Below, one piece after another: positions 16,648 through 25,684 of a stretch of 64,000 nt of DNA. Origin of the DNA: an uncultured Selenomonadales bacterium (GTDB taxonomy: Bacteria; Bacillota; Negativicutes; Selenomonadales; Selenomonadaceae). How positions within the stretch are numbered: the stretch's first letter is position 1; each line of letters begins with the position of its first letter. The stretch is from the NCBI GenBank assembly GCA_900315155.1, contig OMYB01000005.1, positions 75,284-139,283 on the forward strand, written 5' to 3'. The notes beneath the pieces were generated by a model. It was not told the DNA's origin. It ran no database searches and saw nothing but the letters and a program-made list of their open reading frames with translations. A program made the translations under genes and the position numbers.

Positions 16648-17400
16648 ATGCTGACAGAGGAGCGCTATGCAACAATCCTCCGCATCTTGGAGGAGAAAAA
16701 GGCGGTCACTGTCCTGGAGCTTACGAAGGCACTCGGTGCCTCGGAGTCAACGGTACGGCGCGACCTCTCGGCTCTGCACAAGAGCGGCCGGCTCTACAAG
16801 GTCTACGGCGGCGCAACGGCCATCGACAACAGCTACACGTCGGCCGAAGAGGACATGAAGACGAAGCGTGAGCTCTTTGCCGAGGAAAAGACGGCCATCG
16901 CGCGGAAGGCTGCCAGCCTCGTGAAGCGCAAGGATTTCGTCTATATCGACGCGGGGTCCTCGACGCTGCGGCTTATCGACTTTCTGGAGGAAAAAGGCGC
17001 CATCTATGTGACGAACGGCATCTCCCATGCGGCACGCCTCACGGCGCGCGGGTTCCGGGTGTTCATCCTCGGCGGCGAACTCAAGGCCGTCACTGAGGCT
17101 GTCATCGGCACGGAGGCGCTCGCAAATCTCAAGAACTACAATTTCACGAAAGGCTTCTTCGGCACGAACGGCATCAGCACGAAATCCGGTTTTTCGACGC
17201 CGGACTCCGATGAGGCTATGATCAAGGGCGAGGCGCTTACGCGCTGCAAGCACGCGTATGTGCTCGCGGATCATTCGAAATTCGACCGCATTACCCCGAT
17301 TTCCTTCGCCATGCTCTCGGCGGCCTCGATCATCACGGGTCGCCTGCAGGAGAGGGATCGGAAATATATGGATTACACGACTATCATCGAGGGGGAATAA
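16648..17400 (+). CDS. fruR: DeoR/GlpR-family repressor of the fructose operon
   Basis: The protein has 250 residues. The N-terminal DeoR helix-turn-helix has ILEEKKAVTVLELTKALGASESTVRRDLSAL; the KVYGGAT linker is the family hallmark. The sugar-phosphate sensing domain spans about 75-235 (YIDAGSSTLRLIDFL, TNGISHAARL, FILGGELK, FGTNGIS, ADHSKFDR). It is the first gene of fruR-fruK-fruA, seven bases before fruK, so it very probably represses the operon and is released by fructose-1-phosphate, as in other FruR (DeoR) systems. The start at 16648 (MLTEERY) is chosen because it gives the standard N-terminus and sits just after the promoter; the open frame upstream begins inside the -35. Confidence 0.9.
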   Translation: MLTEERYATILRILEEKKAVTVLELTKALGASESTVRRDLSALHKSGRLYKVYGGATAIDNSYTSAEEDMKTKRELFAEEKTAIARKAASLVKRKDFVYIDAGSSTLRLIDFLEEKGAIYVTNGISHAARLTARGFRVFILGGELKAVTEAVIGTEALANLKNYNFTKGFFGTNGISTKSGFSTPDSDEAMIKGEALTRCKHAYVLADHSKFDRITPISFAMLSAASIITGRLQERDRKYMDYTTIIEGE

Positions 17401-17406
17401 ACTATT

Positions 17407-18315
17407 ATGATCTACACGGTTACGTTTAATCCGTCGATTGACTACATCGTCCGTCTCGACCAGTTTACGGCTGGCGAGATCAACCGCGTGAACTACGAGC
17501 AGATCCTCGCGGGTGGCAAGGGCATCAACGTGTCCATCGTGCTCGGCAACCTCGGCCACGACAGCACGGCACTCGGTTTCGTCGCCGGCTTCACGGGCGA
17601 TGAAATAAAGCGCCAGCTCGACGGCTTCGGCGTGACGACGGACTTCGTCCAGCTCGATAAAGGCTTCTCGCGCATCAACGTCAAAGCGAAAGCCGACGTC
17701 GAAACGGAGATCAACGGCCAGGGGCCGGACATCAGCGAGGCGAAACGCGAGGAGCTCTTCCTAAAGCTCGACAAACTGCAGGCGGGCGATACGCTCGTGC
17801 TCGCGGGCTCCATCCCGAAGACGCTGCCGGATGATATCTACGAGAACATCATGAAGCGTCTCGATGGCCGTGGCATCCGCATCATCGTCGATGCCGAGAA
17901 AAAGCTGCTGCTCAACGTCCTCAAGTATCACCCGTTCCTCATCAAGCCGAACAACCACGAGCTCGGCGACATGTTCGGCGTCACGCTGAAGACGGACGAG
18001 GAAATCGTCACCTACGCGAAGAAGCTGCAGGAGAAAGGCGCCGAGAACGTGCTCATCTCCATGGCGGGCGACGGTGCCATCCTGCTGACGGCCGAGGGCG
18101 CTACCTATAAATGCCCTGCGCCGAAAGGCAAGCTCGTCAACTCCGTCGGCGCTGGTGATTCCATGGTCGCCGGTTTCCTCACGGGCTTCATCGAGAGCGA
18201 TGGAGACTTTGAACGGGCATTCCACATGGGCGTTGCCACGGGCTCTGCATCGGCGTTCAGCAGCGAACTCGCCACGCGTCCCGAGGTCGAGGCTCTGCTG
18301 AAGACTATCGAGTGA
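17407..18315 (+). CDS. fruK: 1-phosphofructokinase
   Basis: The protein has 302 residues of the PfkB/ribokinase fold. It phosphorylates fructose-1-phosphate delivered by the fructose PTS to fructose-1,6-bisphosphate. IYTVTFNPSIDYIV at the N-terminus and GGKGINVS are the sugar-binding motifs. The C-terminal NSVGAGDSMVAGF holds the catalytic base D251 and the anion hole. The gene lies between fruR (six-base gap) and the fructose permease, and that context separates it from tagatose-6-phosphate kinases of the same subfamily. The ribosome binding site GGGGGA is within the end of fruR, so translation may be coupled. Confidence 0.95.
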   Translation: MIYTVTFNPSIDYIVRLDQFTAGEINRVNYEQILAGGKGINVSIVLGNLGHDSTALGFVAGFTGDEIKRQLDGFGVTTDFVQLDKGFSRINVKAKADVETEINGQGPDISEAKREELFLKLDKLQAGDTLVLAGSIPKTLPDDIYENIMKRLDGRGIRIIVDAEKKLLLNVLKYHPFLIKPNNHELGDMFGVTLKTDEEIVTYAKKLQEKGAENVLISMAGDGAILLTAEGATYKCPAPKGKLVNSVGAGDSMVAGFLTGFIESDGDFERAFHMGVATGSASAFSSELATRPEVEALLKTIE

Positions 18316-18412
18316 TTCTGACTATCCCGGCGGGAGGCATCCCCTGTGTTACCGCCTGTGATACCTATATTCCGCATGGTTCATCATTTCATTTATAAAA
18401 GGAGCGAAACAT

Positions 18413-20314
18413 ATGCGTATTACGGATCTGCTCAAGAACGAGAGCATCGTTCTGGGCGCGCATCCTGCTGACAAGCAGGCCGCAATCAGCCAGCTCGTCG
18501 ACCTCATGGACGCCGCTGGCAACCTCTCCGACAAGGAACAGTATAAGAAAGACGTGCTCGCACGCGAAGCATCGGGTACGACGGGCCTCGGCGATGGCAT
18601 CGCCACGCCGCACGCGAAGAGCGCCGGCGTCAAGGCCGCCGGCCTCGCCGCGATGACGGTGCCCGGTGGCATGGATTTTGAGTCGATGGACGGCAAGCCG
18701 TCCCGCCTCTTCTTCCTGATCGCTGCCCCGGATGGCTCGAACGATGAGCATCTCGCGATCCTCTCGAAGCTCGCGACGATGATCATGGATCCGGACTTCA
18801 AGGAGGCGCTCATCGCCGCAACGTCGAAAGAGGAGTTCCTGAAACTCATCGATGCGAAGGAAGACGGCACGTTCGAGGCGCCGGCTGCGGCAGAGGCAGC
18901 ACCGGCCCCCGCGGCCGACCATATCCAGGTCCTCGCCGTGACGGCATGCCCGACGGGCATCGCGCACACGTTCATGGCTGCCGAGAGCCTCGAGCAGCAC
19001 GCGAAGAAGCGCGGCATCTCGATCAAGGTCGAGACGAACGGCTCCGGCGGCGCGAAGAATATTCTCACGGCGGAGGAAATCGCAGCGGCAGACGGCATCA
19101 TCGTCGCGGCGGACAAGAACGTCGCCATGAGCCGTTTCGATGGCAAGCGCGTCGTCATCACGAAAGTGGCCAACGGCATCAACAAGGCCGACGAGCTCCT
19201 CGACAAGGCGCTCTCCGGCTCGGCTCCTGTCTACCATGCCAGTGGCACGGACGAGGCTGAGGGCGCAGGCGACGTCGAAGGCGAGAGCATCGGCCGCCAG
19301 ATCTACAAGCACCTCATGAACGGCGTCAGCCACATGCTCCCGTTCGTCGTCGGCGGTGGTATCCTCATCGCCCTCGCATTCCTCTTCGATACGTTTGATC
19401 CGGCGAACCCGGGCAACTTCGGCATGAACACGCCGCTCGCGGCGTTCTTCAAGACGACGGGCGGCGCGGCGTTCGGCTTTATGCTGCCGGTCCTCGCAGG
19501 CTTTATCGCCATGTCCATCGCGGATCGCCCGGGTCTCGCCGTCGGCTTCGTCGGCGGTGCCCTCGCGGGCACGACGGGTTCCGGCTTCCTCGGTGCCCTG
19601 CTCGCCGGCTTCATCGGCGGCTACTCGGTCAACTGGCTCAAGAAGGTCTTCAAGGTGCTCCCGCAGTCCCTCGATGGCATCAAGCCGGTGCTCCTCTATC
19701 CGTTCTTTGGTATCCTCATCATGGGCCTCGTCATGACGTTCATCGTGGCTCCACCGGTCAGCGGCATTATGAACTGGATGACGGACACGCTGAAAAACAT
19801 GGATCCAAATGCGCGCATCCTGCTCGGCATCGTCATGGGCGGCATGATGGCCGTCGATATGGGCGGCCCGATCAACAAAGCCGCTTACGTCACGGGCACA
19901 GGCCTGCTCGCATCGGGTGAGTTCCACGTCATGGCAGCCGTCATGGCCGGTGGCATGGTGCCGCCGATCGCCATTGCGCTCTGCACGACGTTCTTTAAGA
20001 ACCGCTTCACGGAGAGCGATCGCAAAGCCGGCGTCACGAACTACGTCATGGGTCTCTCGTTCATCACGGAGGGCGCGATCCCGTTCGCGGCGGCCGATCC
20101 GCTGCGCGTCATCCCGGCCTGCGTCATCGGCTCGGCTACGGCCGGTGCGCTCTCGATGGCCTTTGACTGCACGCTCCGTGCTCCGCACGGCGGCATCTTC
20201 GTCGTGCCGACCATCGGCAACCCGCTCATGTACCTCGTGGCTATCCTCATCGGTGCCGTCGTCGGCTGCATCGTCCTCTCCTTCCTGAAGAAGCCGCTGA
20301 AGGAAAACGCATAA
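18413..20314 (+). CDS. fruA: Fructose-specific PTS permease EIIABC
   Basis: The protein has 633 residues with three fused PTS modules. EIIA (about 1-150) carries the phosphorylated H67 in GIATPHAKS. A Pro/Ala-rich linker leads to EIIB (about 170-265) with C179 in TACPTGIAHTFMAAESLE. EIIC (about 290-625) has eight or more hydrophobic segments with DMGGPINKAAY and EGAIPFAAADP. It imports fructose as fructose-1-phosphate, the substrate of the preceding fruK. AAAGGAG lies upstream of ATG 18413. The gap to fruK is 97 bases without a terminator, so one operon is likely. A strong terminator follows. Confidence 0.96.
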   Translation: MRITDLLKNESIVLGAHPADKQAAISQLVDLMDAAGNLSDKEQYKKDVLAREASGTTGLGDGIATPHAKSAGVKAAGLAAMTVPGGMDFESMDGKPSRLFFLIAAPDGSNDEHLAILSKLATMIMDPDFKEALIAATSKEEFLKLIDAKEDGTFEAPAAAEAAPAPAADHIQVLAVTACPTGIAHTFMAAESLEQHAKKRGISIKVETNGSGGAKNILTAEEIAAADGIIVAADKNVAMSRFDGKRVVITKVANGINKADELLDKALSGSAPVYHASGTDEAEGAGDVEGESIGRQIYKHLMNGVSHMLPFVVGGGILIALAFLFDTFDPANPGNFGMNTPLAAFFKTTGGAAFGFMLPVLAGFIAMSIADRPGLAVGFVGGALAGTTGSGFLGALLAGFIGGYSVNWLKKVFKVLPQSLDGIKPVLLYPFFGILIMGLVMTFIVAPPVSGIMNWMTDTLKNMDPNARILLGIVMGGMMAVDMGGPINKAAYVTGTGLLASGEFHVMAAVMAGGMVPPIAIALCTTFFKNRFTESDRKAGVTNYVMGLSFITEGAIPFAAADPLRVIPACVIGSATAGALSMAFDCTLRAPHGGIFVVPTIGNPLMYLVAILIGAVVGCIVLSFLKKPLKENA

Positions 20315-20345
20315 GCATGCGTATAACAGCATAAGGTATCCCACA

Positions 20346-20389
20346 TCAAAAAACACCAGGGCATAGAGACATGTCCTGGTGTTTTTTGA
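20346..20389 (+). terminator. Terminator of the fructose operon
   Basis: Fifteen-base arms TCAAAAAACACCAGG/CCTGGTGTTTTTTGA with a 14-base loop; T6 lies within the 3' arm. Confidence 0.8.
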
Positions 20390-20513
20390 TAGAATTCTTG
20401 TATACATGACGTTGTATAGGAGGACTTTCTTTCTTTAGGTCGAAACAAAACCAATATAGTCCTCTTTGCGAGGACATAGAGAAGAAAAATGGGCATGGAT
20501 TGGGGGCCTTGTT

Positions 20514-22469
20514 ATGAGGATGCATCAAAAATTTCTTGTCTTGACGGGACTGGTCGGCGTACTGCTGGTGCTGGTTTCCCTGATGGGGTATTTTATGGCC
20601 TATCGGGCGCTCGATGCGAGTATTCAGGGGGAGATTACCACGCATGTCGAGAGCGAGCAGAGGGATCTGTCCGGCTGGGTCAAGGAGCACACGCGTGTCG
20701 CAGAGGATCTGGCGGCGCATGCAGCGACCATCGACCCGCTGACGGCGGATGCGGTGCAGCCAGCGAAGGATGACGTCCTGCTCGGCCTGACGCTCGGCCG
20801 TGAGGATGGCAAGGTCGTCAACTATCCGGCCGGTGACCTGACGGGCCAGCTGATCCCCGCCGAGAGGCAGTGGTTCAAGGATGCGAAGGCCGCGGGCAAG
20901 ACGATTTACACGGATCCCTACGTGGACAAGATCACTGGCAAGCCGTGCATTTCCATTGCCTCGCCGTACTACGATAAGAACGGTGCGTTTGTCGGTGCCG
21001 TCTGCGAGGATATCTCGATCGAGAAGCTGGATGCAGCGATTGCAAAGCTCAATTATCAGGGCGATGGCGAGGGCACGATCATCACGCCGTCCGGCAAAGT
21101 GGTCGCCTCCAAGAATCCGGAACTGCAGGATAAGGATGTCAAGGATATCCCCCTGTTCGCCAAGACCTTCCAGGAGATGGTCAGCAAGGGACAGGGCTTC
21201 CAGCTGGTAGACATCCAGGGCGTTTCGTCCGTTATGGCCTATACGACGATCGAGGGCACGAACTGGATCATGGTACTCGAGGTCCCTGAGAGCACGGTCT
21301 ACAGCGAGATGCACACGATGAAGGTCGCCTACGCGGTCGTGACGGTGTTCGGCCTGCTCCTGATCCTCGTCAGCTGCCAGCTGTTTGCGCGCCGTATTAC
21401 GGCTCCACTCGCGGTGCTCAAAGCGCATGCGGATGAGCTCGCGCAGGGCAATCTGAGTGCCGGTGTCTGCGGCATCCAGTCGTCGGATGAGCTCGGCGAT
21501 CTCGGGCGCGCCTTTGATACGATGTCTACCCATCTGCGCGAACTGATCCAGGGTGTATCGACGACGGCGGACCAGGTGGCCGCGGCGTCGGAGGAGCTCA
21601 CGGCCAGCGCGGAGCAGTCCGCGCAGGCGACCGAGAGCGTGGCACAGACCATCGTGGACGTGTCGAACGGCATGGAGCAGCAGCTCACGAGCATCGACGG
21701 CGTCAAAGAGAGCGTGGATCAGGTCGATCAGCAGGTGCTCGAGACGACGGCACGCTCCGAGGATGTCTCGAACCGCTCGAACGACACGGCTCTCGCCGCG
21801 CAGAAAGGTCAGCAGCTCATGACGGAATCCGTCCAGAAGATGACGGAGATCGAAAAGAGCGTCAACGATACGGCCTCGGTGATGGAGACGCTGGGCGAGG
21901 GCTCGAAGGAAATCGGCTCCATCGTCGAGACGATCTCGGCCATCGCCGAGCAGACGAACCTGCTCGCCCTCAACGCCGCCATCGAGGCTGCCCGTGCCGG
22001 CGAACATGGCCGCGGCTTTGCCGTCGTGGCCGATGAGGTCCGCAAGCTCGCGGAGGAATCCCAGCATGCGGCCGGGGAGATCACCGAGCGAATCGGCAAG
22101 ATCCAGCAGGATACCGATCGGGCGGTCAGCCAGATGCAGGAAGGCCGCACGCGCGTGACCTCCGGCATGGAGGCCATCCGCGCCGTCGGAGAGGAGTTCC
22201 ATCACATTATGGATAAGATCGCCCAGACGAAGGACGATATGGATACCATCCATGAGACCATGGGCGGCCTTGCGTCGGGCACGAAACAGATCGTCGATGT
22301 CATCACGCAGGTCGATGACATCAGCCGCCAGACCTCCGAGCATACGCAGACGATCAGCGCCGCCGCCGAGCAGCAAAGCGCCTCGGCCGAGGAGATCGCC
22401 ACGGCCTCGCAGTCCCTCTCCGACCTCGCAACGAAACTGCAGAACGCAACAAAGAAATTCAAACTATAA
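20514..22469 (+). CDS. Methyl-accepting chemotaxis protein
   Basis: The protein has 651 residues. The membrane segment at about 5-30 is followed by a periplasmic Cache domain ([39 protein letters not shown], in pieces), a second membrane segment at about 275-298, HAMP, and the cytoplasmic coiled-coil tip [20 protein letters not shown]. The sensor domain differs from that of the receptor at 10125, so the ligands probably differ. ATG 20514 is preferred: it is preceded by GGGGGCC and opens with MRMHQKFL just before the first membrane helix. An exact GTCCTC/GAGGAC hairpin (20458-20474) lies in its leader. Che proteins are not encoded nearby. Confidence 0.92.
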   Translation: MRMHQKFLVLTGLVGVLLVLVSLMGYFMAYRALDASIQGEITTHVESEQRDLSGWVKEHTRVAEDLAAHAATIDPLTADAVQPAKDDVLLGLTLGREDGKVVNYPAGDLTGQLIPAERQWFKDAKAAGKTIYTDPYVDKITGKPCISIASPYYDKNGAFVGAVCEDISIEKLDAAIAKLNYQGDGEGTIITPSGKVVASKNPELQDKDVKDIPLFAKTFQEMVSKGQGFQLVDIQGVSSVMAYTTIEGTNWIMVLEVPESTVYSEMHTMKVAYAVVTVFGLLLILVSCQLFARRITAPLAVLKAHADELAQGNLSAGVCGIQSSDELGDLGRAFDTMSTHLRELIQGVSTTADQVAAASEELTASAEQSAQATESVAQTIVDVSNGMEQQLTSIDGVKESVDQVDQQVLETTARSEDVSNRSNDTALAAQKGQQLMTESVQKMTEIEKSVNDTASVMETLGEGSKEIGSIVETISAIAEQTNLLALNAAIEAARAGEHGRGFAVVADEVRKLAEESQHAAGEITERIGKIQQDTDRAVSQMQEGRTRVTSGMEAIRAVGEEFHHIMDKIAQTKDDMDTIHETMGGLASGTKQIVDVITQVDDISRQTSEHTQTISAAAEQQSASAEEIATASQSLSDLATKLQNATKKFKL

Positions 22470-22494
22470 AAAGAACAGCCGTCTTATCCAATCC

Positions 22495-22536
22495 AAAGTG
22501 GTAAAATATAAAGTACACTTTATGTTTTACCACTTT
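22495..22536. repeat. Long palindrome, copy 1
   Basis: Twenty-base arms (AAAGTGGTAAAATATAAAGT and its complement, one mismatch) around a central AC. The same core GTGGTAAAAT.TAAAGT-AC-ACTTTA is found at 24897-24932 next to the decayed ATPase gene. There is no T-run on the plus strand beyond ATTTTATT. No coding sequence is seen from 22470 to 22700 apart from the symporter leader. Confidence 0.85.
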
Positions 22537-22700
22537 ATTTTATTGACTTTACTGCATGGTCTGTCGGGGATGTACATGTGCATGAATGTATACATGACGA
22601 AACAGATAAATTGGCGAGACAAACGTATTTATTTGTGCTATGATAATACCTGTTCTTATTCAACATACCAGTGTGTTTATTTCAAAGACAGGGGAGGAAC

Positions 22701-24056
22701 ATGTACATGGAAGGACTCATGCCTGTACTCAATGCAATCGATTCGTTTATGTGGGGACCACCGCTCATCACGCTGCTGGTCGGCACGGGCATCTACCTCA
22801 CGATCCGGCTGAAGCTGCTGCAGGTGTTCCGCCTGCCGATGGCCCTGCGTCTGATCTTCAAGGCCAAGAACGATGGGCACGGGGATGTGTCCAGCTTCAA
22901 GGCGCTCTGCGTCGCGCTGGCTGCTACGGTCGGCACGGGTAACATCGTCGGTGTCGCGACGGCCGTCAAGGTCGGCGGCCCGGGCGCGATTTTCTGGATG
23001 TGGGTCGCCGCGTTCTTTGGCATGGCGACGAAGTACGCCGAGGGCCTGCTCGCCGTCAAATACCGCTCCGTCGATGAAAAGGGCGAAGTCGCCGGCGGCC
23101 CGATGTTCTACATCCGCAACGGTATGGGTGAGCAATGGAAGCCGCTCGCGACGTTCTTTGCCCTCGCCTGCATCGGCGTCGCGTTCTTCGGCATCGGCAC
23201 GTTCCCGCAGGTCAACGCCATCGTCGACAGCATGGAGATCTCCTTTGGCTTCCCGAAGGCCGCTACGGACGGTATCCTGACGTTCTTTATCGCCGCGATC
23301 ACGCTCGGCGGCCTGCAGAGCATCGCGCGCGTCGCCTCGAAAATCATTCCGTTCATGGCGTTCCTCTACATCGCGATCAGCTTTGGCCTGCTCGTCACGG
23401 ATTACGTCAATATCCCGGCGGCCATCAGCCTCATCATCGAGAGCGCCTTCACGGGTACGGCGGCCGCGGGCGGCTTCGCCGGCTCGACGATCATGATGGC
23501 CATGCAGAATGGTATCGCGCGCGGCGTATTCTCCAACGAGTCCGGTCTCGGCTCCGCCCCGATCGCTGCGGCCGCCGCGAAGACGAAATGGCCGGCCGAG
23601 CAGGGCCTCATCTCCATGACGGGTACGTTCATCGATACGATCATCATCTGCACGATGACCGGCCTCGCGCTCGTGCTCACGGGTGTCTGGCAGGGCGACG
23701 CCGCCGGTGCGGCCATGACGAGTGCCGCCTTTGCGAGCGTCTACGGCTCCGTCGGCAGCAGCCTGCTCACGATCTCGCTCGTGCTGTTTGCGTTCACGAC
23801 GATCCTCGGCTGGAACTACTACGGCGAGCGCGCCTGCATCTACCTGTTCGGCACGAAAGGCGTCCTGCCCTACCGCCTGATTTTCATCTGCCTCATCGCC
23901 TCGGGCGCCTTCCTCAAGCTCGAAGCGATCTGGGTGCTCGCCGATATCGTCAACGGCCTCATGGCCATCCCGAACCTCATCGCCCTCATCGCCCTGTCCG
24001 GCGTGATCGTCGCAGAGACAAACAAATACCTGAGCCGCGATAAGCTTCAGGATTGA
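22701..24056 (+). CDS. Alanine/glycine:cation symporter (AGCS family)
   Basis: The protein has 451 residues with about ten or eleven membrane helices. Family motifs: FKALCVALAATVGTGNIVGVATA near the first helices, GPGAIFWMWVAAFFGMATKYAEGLLAVKYR, GGPMFYIRNGMG, GVFSNESGLGSAPIAAAAA and the late TTILGWNYYGERA. It takes up alanine or glycine with Na+ or H+. ATG 22701 is chosen because GGGGAGG lies four bases upstream; an earlier in-frame start has no such site. The gene lies between two copies of a long palindrome. A terminator with a nearly identical sister at 25041 follows. Confidence 0.93.
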   Translation: MYMEGLMPVLNAIDSFMWGPPLITLLVGTGIYLTIRLKLLQVFRLPMALRLIFKAKNDGHGDVSSFKALCVALAATVGTGNIVGVATAVKVGGPGAIFWMWVAAFFGMATKYAEGLLAVKYRSVDEKGEVAGGPMFYIRNGMGEQWKPLATFFALACIGVAFFGIGTFPQVNAIVDSMEISFGFPKAATDGILTFFIAAITLGGLQSIARVASKIIPFMAFLYIAISFGLLVTDYVNIPAAISLIIESAFTGTAAAGGFAGSTIMMAMQNGIARGVFSNESGLGSAPIAAAAAKTKWPAEQGLISMTGTFIDTIIICTMTGLALVLTGVWQGDAAGAAMTSAAFASVYGSVGSSLLTISLVLFAFTTILGWNYYGERACIYLFGTKGVLPYRLIFICLIASGAFLKLEAIWVLADIVNGLMAIPNLIALIALSGVIVAETNKYLSRDKLQD

Positions 24057-24072
24057 CAGAAACTCCGATAAT

Positions 24073-24104
24073 AAAAAGCAGCCATGAGAATTGGCTGCTT
24101 TTTT
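24073..24104 (+). terminator. Terminator of the symporter gene
   Basis: AAAAGCAGCC/GGCTGCTTTT with a nine-base loop, then T-rich. Nearly the same hairpin recurs at 25041-25074. Confidence 0.8.
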
Positions 24105-24121
24105 GTGTGCTTTTTTTTGTG

Positions 24122-24879
24122 CTAGATGAGCCAGCTGGGGATGATGCTATCCTGTGCGTCCAGCGGGAGGGGCTCTGTAGCCATGCAGATCAGGCCTCCT
24201 GGCCCGCGGCGCAGGCGCGCAAAAAGCGAAGGAATTTTTCCTGCTCCTTGATGCCGCCTGCATCGACGGCGTCGCGCAGCAGATAGGTCTCGGTGTAAGA
24301 AGCAAAATATTCCTGGCGCATATCTTCGTCGGCCTGCTGTACCTGTGGCATGCCGCCGACCCAGATCGAATGGAAAATCTCGCGTGCGGTACGCGGCTGG
24401 CGCCCCCGTGCGCGTGCCTGCAACCCGGATAGGGAGAAATCCGGAGCGTCTTTTGTGGTGCGCCCCTCCTTTTCCGCAGCGGAGAGCGGGTAAAGATGCA
24501 GGATGCCGACGCGCCCGGCCAGTGTCTCCTGTACGTGCTCCATCATGGAGAACTGCTGGGAACCGGTCAGCCAGAACAATCCCTTCTGATCCGTGGCATC
24601 CACGATGACCTTGATTTGCTCCAATAGGCGCGGAGCTTTCTGGATTTCGTCGATGAGCAGGGGCGGTTGATAGGTCTGAAAAAACAATGCGGGATCGCGC
24701 TCGGCCAGGTCCCGCAGGTCCTGTCGGTCCATGGTTACATAGGTGCGCTGCGTCCCCTCAGCCAGATGACGCAGCATCGTCGTCTTGCCCACCTGGCGGG
24801 CACCGGTTACCAGTACGACCTTAAAAAAATCCGCCATGCGCAGAAATTTCTGTTCCAATGCACGTTGAATATAGGACAT
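24122..24879 (-). pseudogene. DUF4143-type AAA ATPase, internally deleted
   Basis: ATG 24879 follows an exact AGGAGG. The open frame (to 24190) encodes 229 residues: Walker A VLVTGARQVGKTTMLRHL, Walker B PPLLIDEIQKAP, sensor-like FWLTGSQQF, then the start of the DUF4143 region (WVGGMPQV, YTETYLLRD). Intact members are close to 400 residues, so the C-terminal half is missing. On the same strand but in another frame, 24184-24122 reads PLDAQDSIIPSWLI and a stop, which resembles the usual last residues of this family (inference). The gene thus seems to have lost an internal segment. A perfect 36-base palindrome sits 18 bases upstream of its start. Confidence 0.65.
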
Positions 24880-24896
24880 ATTCCTCACCTCCTAGA

Positions 24897-24932
24897 GTGG
24901 TAAAATCTAAAGTACACTTTAGATTTTACCAC
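24897..24932. repeat. Long palindrome, copy 2, at the ATPase gene start
   Basis: Perfect 17-base arms GTGGTAAAATCTAAAGT and complement around AC. Its position directly upstream of the AGGAGG suggests an operator or a structured leader of the ATPase gene. Confidence 0.9.
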
Positions 24933-25040
24933 CTTTTTATCCTTGGCGCAAAGAATCCCGGTTTCCTTTTACGATGATTTCTGCATCAGCCTGCAGGACA
25001 TCTTCTGGGACATCGATGCTTTTCAATAAGACTGGATAGC

Positions 25041-25074
25041 AAAAAAGCAGCCATGGGAGTTGGCTGCCTTTTTG
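25041..25074. terminator. Terminator-like hairpin, sister of 24073-24104
   Basis: AAAAAGCAGCC...GGCTGCCTTTTT. It shares loop residues with the hairpin after the symporter, so the two are probably a duplicated pair framing the ATPase remnant. Bases 24940-25040 hold nothing that can be assigned safely. Confidence 0.7.
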
Positions 25075-25137
25075 TTGTATCATGGGTTTTTAGGGGGAGA
25101 TGAAATAGGGAAGATGGTTTTGGGAAAATGGGGAGAA

Positions 25138-25566
25138 TCAGAGGGCGGCTTTGAGTTTTGCAATCATGTCATCGTACTCTTCCGGGGAAAGGAATTTCTG
25201 ATGGGGGTTCATGGCAAATGTGCCACCCCACTCGAAGCCATCTTTGTACTTGGGGACGATGTGCACGTGGCAATGCTTCCCCGTATCGCCATACGCGCCA
25301 TAGTTCACCTTATCGGGGTGGAAAACCTGATGGACAGCGGCCGCCACATGCCGGACGTCGTGATAGAACGCATCCATCTCGTCCTCCGTCATATCGGTGA
25401 TCTCGCTCACATGCTGCTTTGCCGCAACGATGCAGCGCCCTGGGTGGCTCTGCTCCTTGAATAGGACAAGGATGCTGGCCGGGAGCTCGCATACAAAGAT
25501 GCCGAACTCATCCAGCAGCTCGTTGCGCATGCAATACGCACAGTGTTCGTCTTTCATAGCTTTCAT
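25138..25566 (-). CDS. HIT family nucleotide-binding protein
   Basis: The protein has 142 residues. It has the histidine-triad motif HCHVHIVPKY near residue 98, in which the middle histidines perform nucleotidyl hydrolysis, and an N-terminal CAYC pair that is probably a zinc site. HPGRCIVAAKQHVSEITDM is the conserved strand/helix of the fold. Family members hydrolyse adenosine phosphoramidates or dinucleoside polyphosphates; the substrate here is unknown. The ATG at 25566 has GGAGG eight bases upstream. It stands alone with its own promoter, which overlaps an inverted repeat. The preceding 70 bases (25067-25137) hold only a T-rich tail and spacer. Confidence 0.9.
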   Translation of the reverse strand: MKAMKDEHCAYCMRNELLDEFGIFVCELPASILVLFKEQSHPGRCIVAAKQHVSEITDMTEDEMDAFYHDVRHVAAAVHQVFHPDKVNYGAYGDTGKHCHVHIVPKYKDGFEWGGTFAMNPHQKFLSPEEYDDMIAKLKAAL

Positions 25567-25608
25567 TGGAACGCCTCCGAAAAGTTTGTTTTCCTTGATT
25601 CATTTGCT

Positions 25609-25647
25609 ATTGTATCGCATCGCTTTCTATTTGTAAAGCGCTTACAA
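25609..25647 (-). promoter_or_regulatory. HIT gene promoter with overlapping inverted repeat
   Basis: Minus strand TTTACA (25637-25632), 17 bases, TACAAT (25614-25609). The -35 lies inside TTGTAA-N5-TTACAA (25631-25647), a possible repressor or catabolite-type site. Confidence 0.55.
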
Positions 25648-25684
25648 CCAACAAATAAAGATATCTAAGAGTGATGTAAATTTT

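Noticed and set aside
20399..22599. TGTATACATGACG at 20399-20411 and again at 22587-22599, flanking the second chemoreceptor gene
   Set aside because: A 13-base match made of a simple palindrome plus a few bases can arise by chance, and no transposase or terminal repeats accompany it.
22495..24932. Composite transposon ended by the two long palindromes
   Set aside because: No transposase, no target-site duplication, and the palindromes are not inverted ends of one element. A link to the ATPase gene explains copy 2 better.
24937..25035. Minus-strand remnant reading KSIDVPEDVLQADAEIIV and ending before the palindrome
   Set aside because: It looks like the C-terminus of some lost gene, but it has no start, no family I can name and runs into a terminator hairpin. 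Too weak to list as a pseudogene.
25631..25647. Catabolite-response (cre) site before the HIT gene
   Set aside because: The TTGTAA/TTACAA arms have a five-base spacer, one base off the cre layout, so it is listed only as an undefined inverted repeat.
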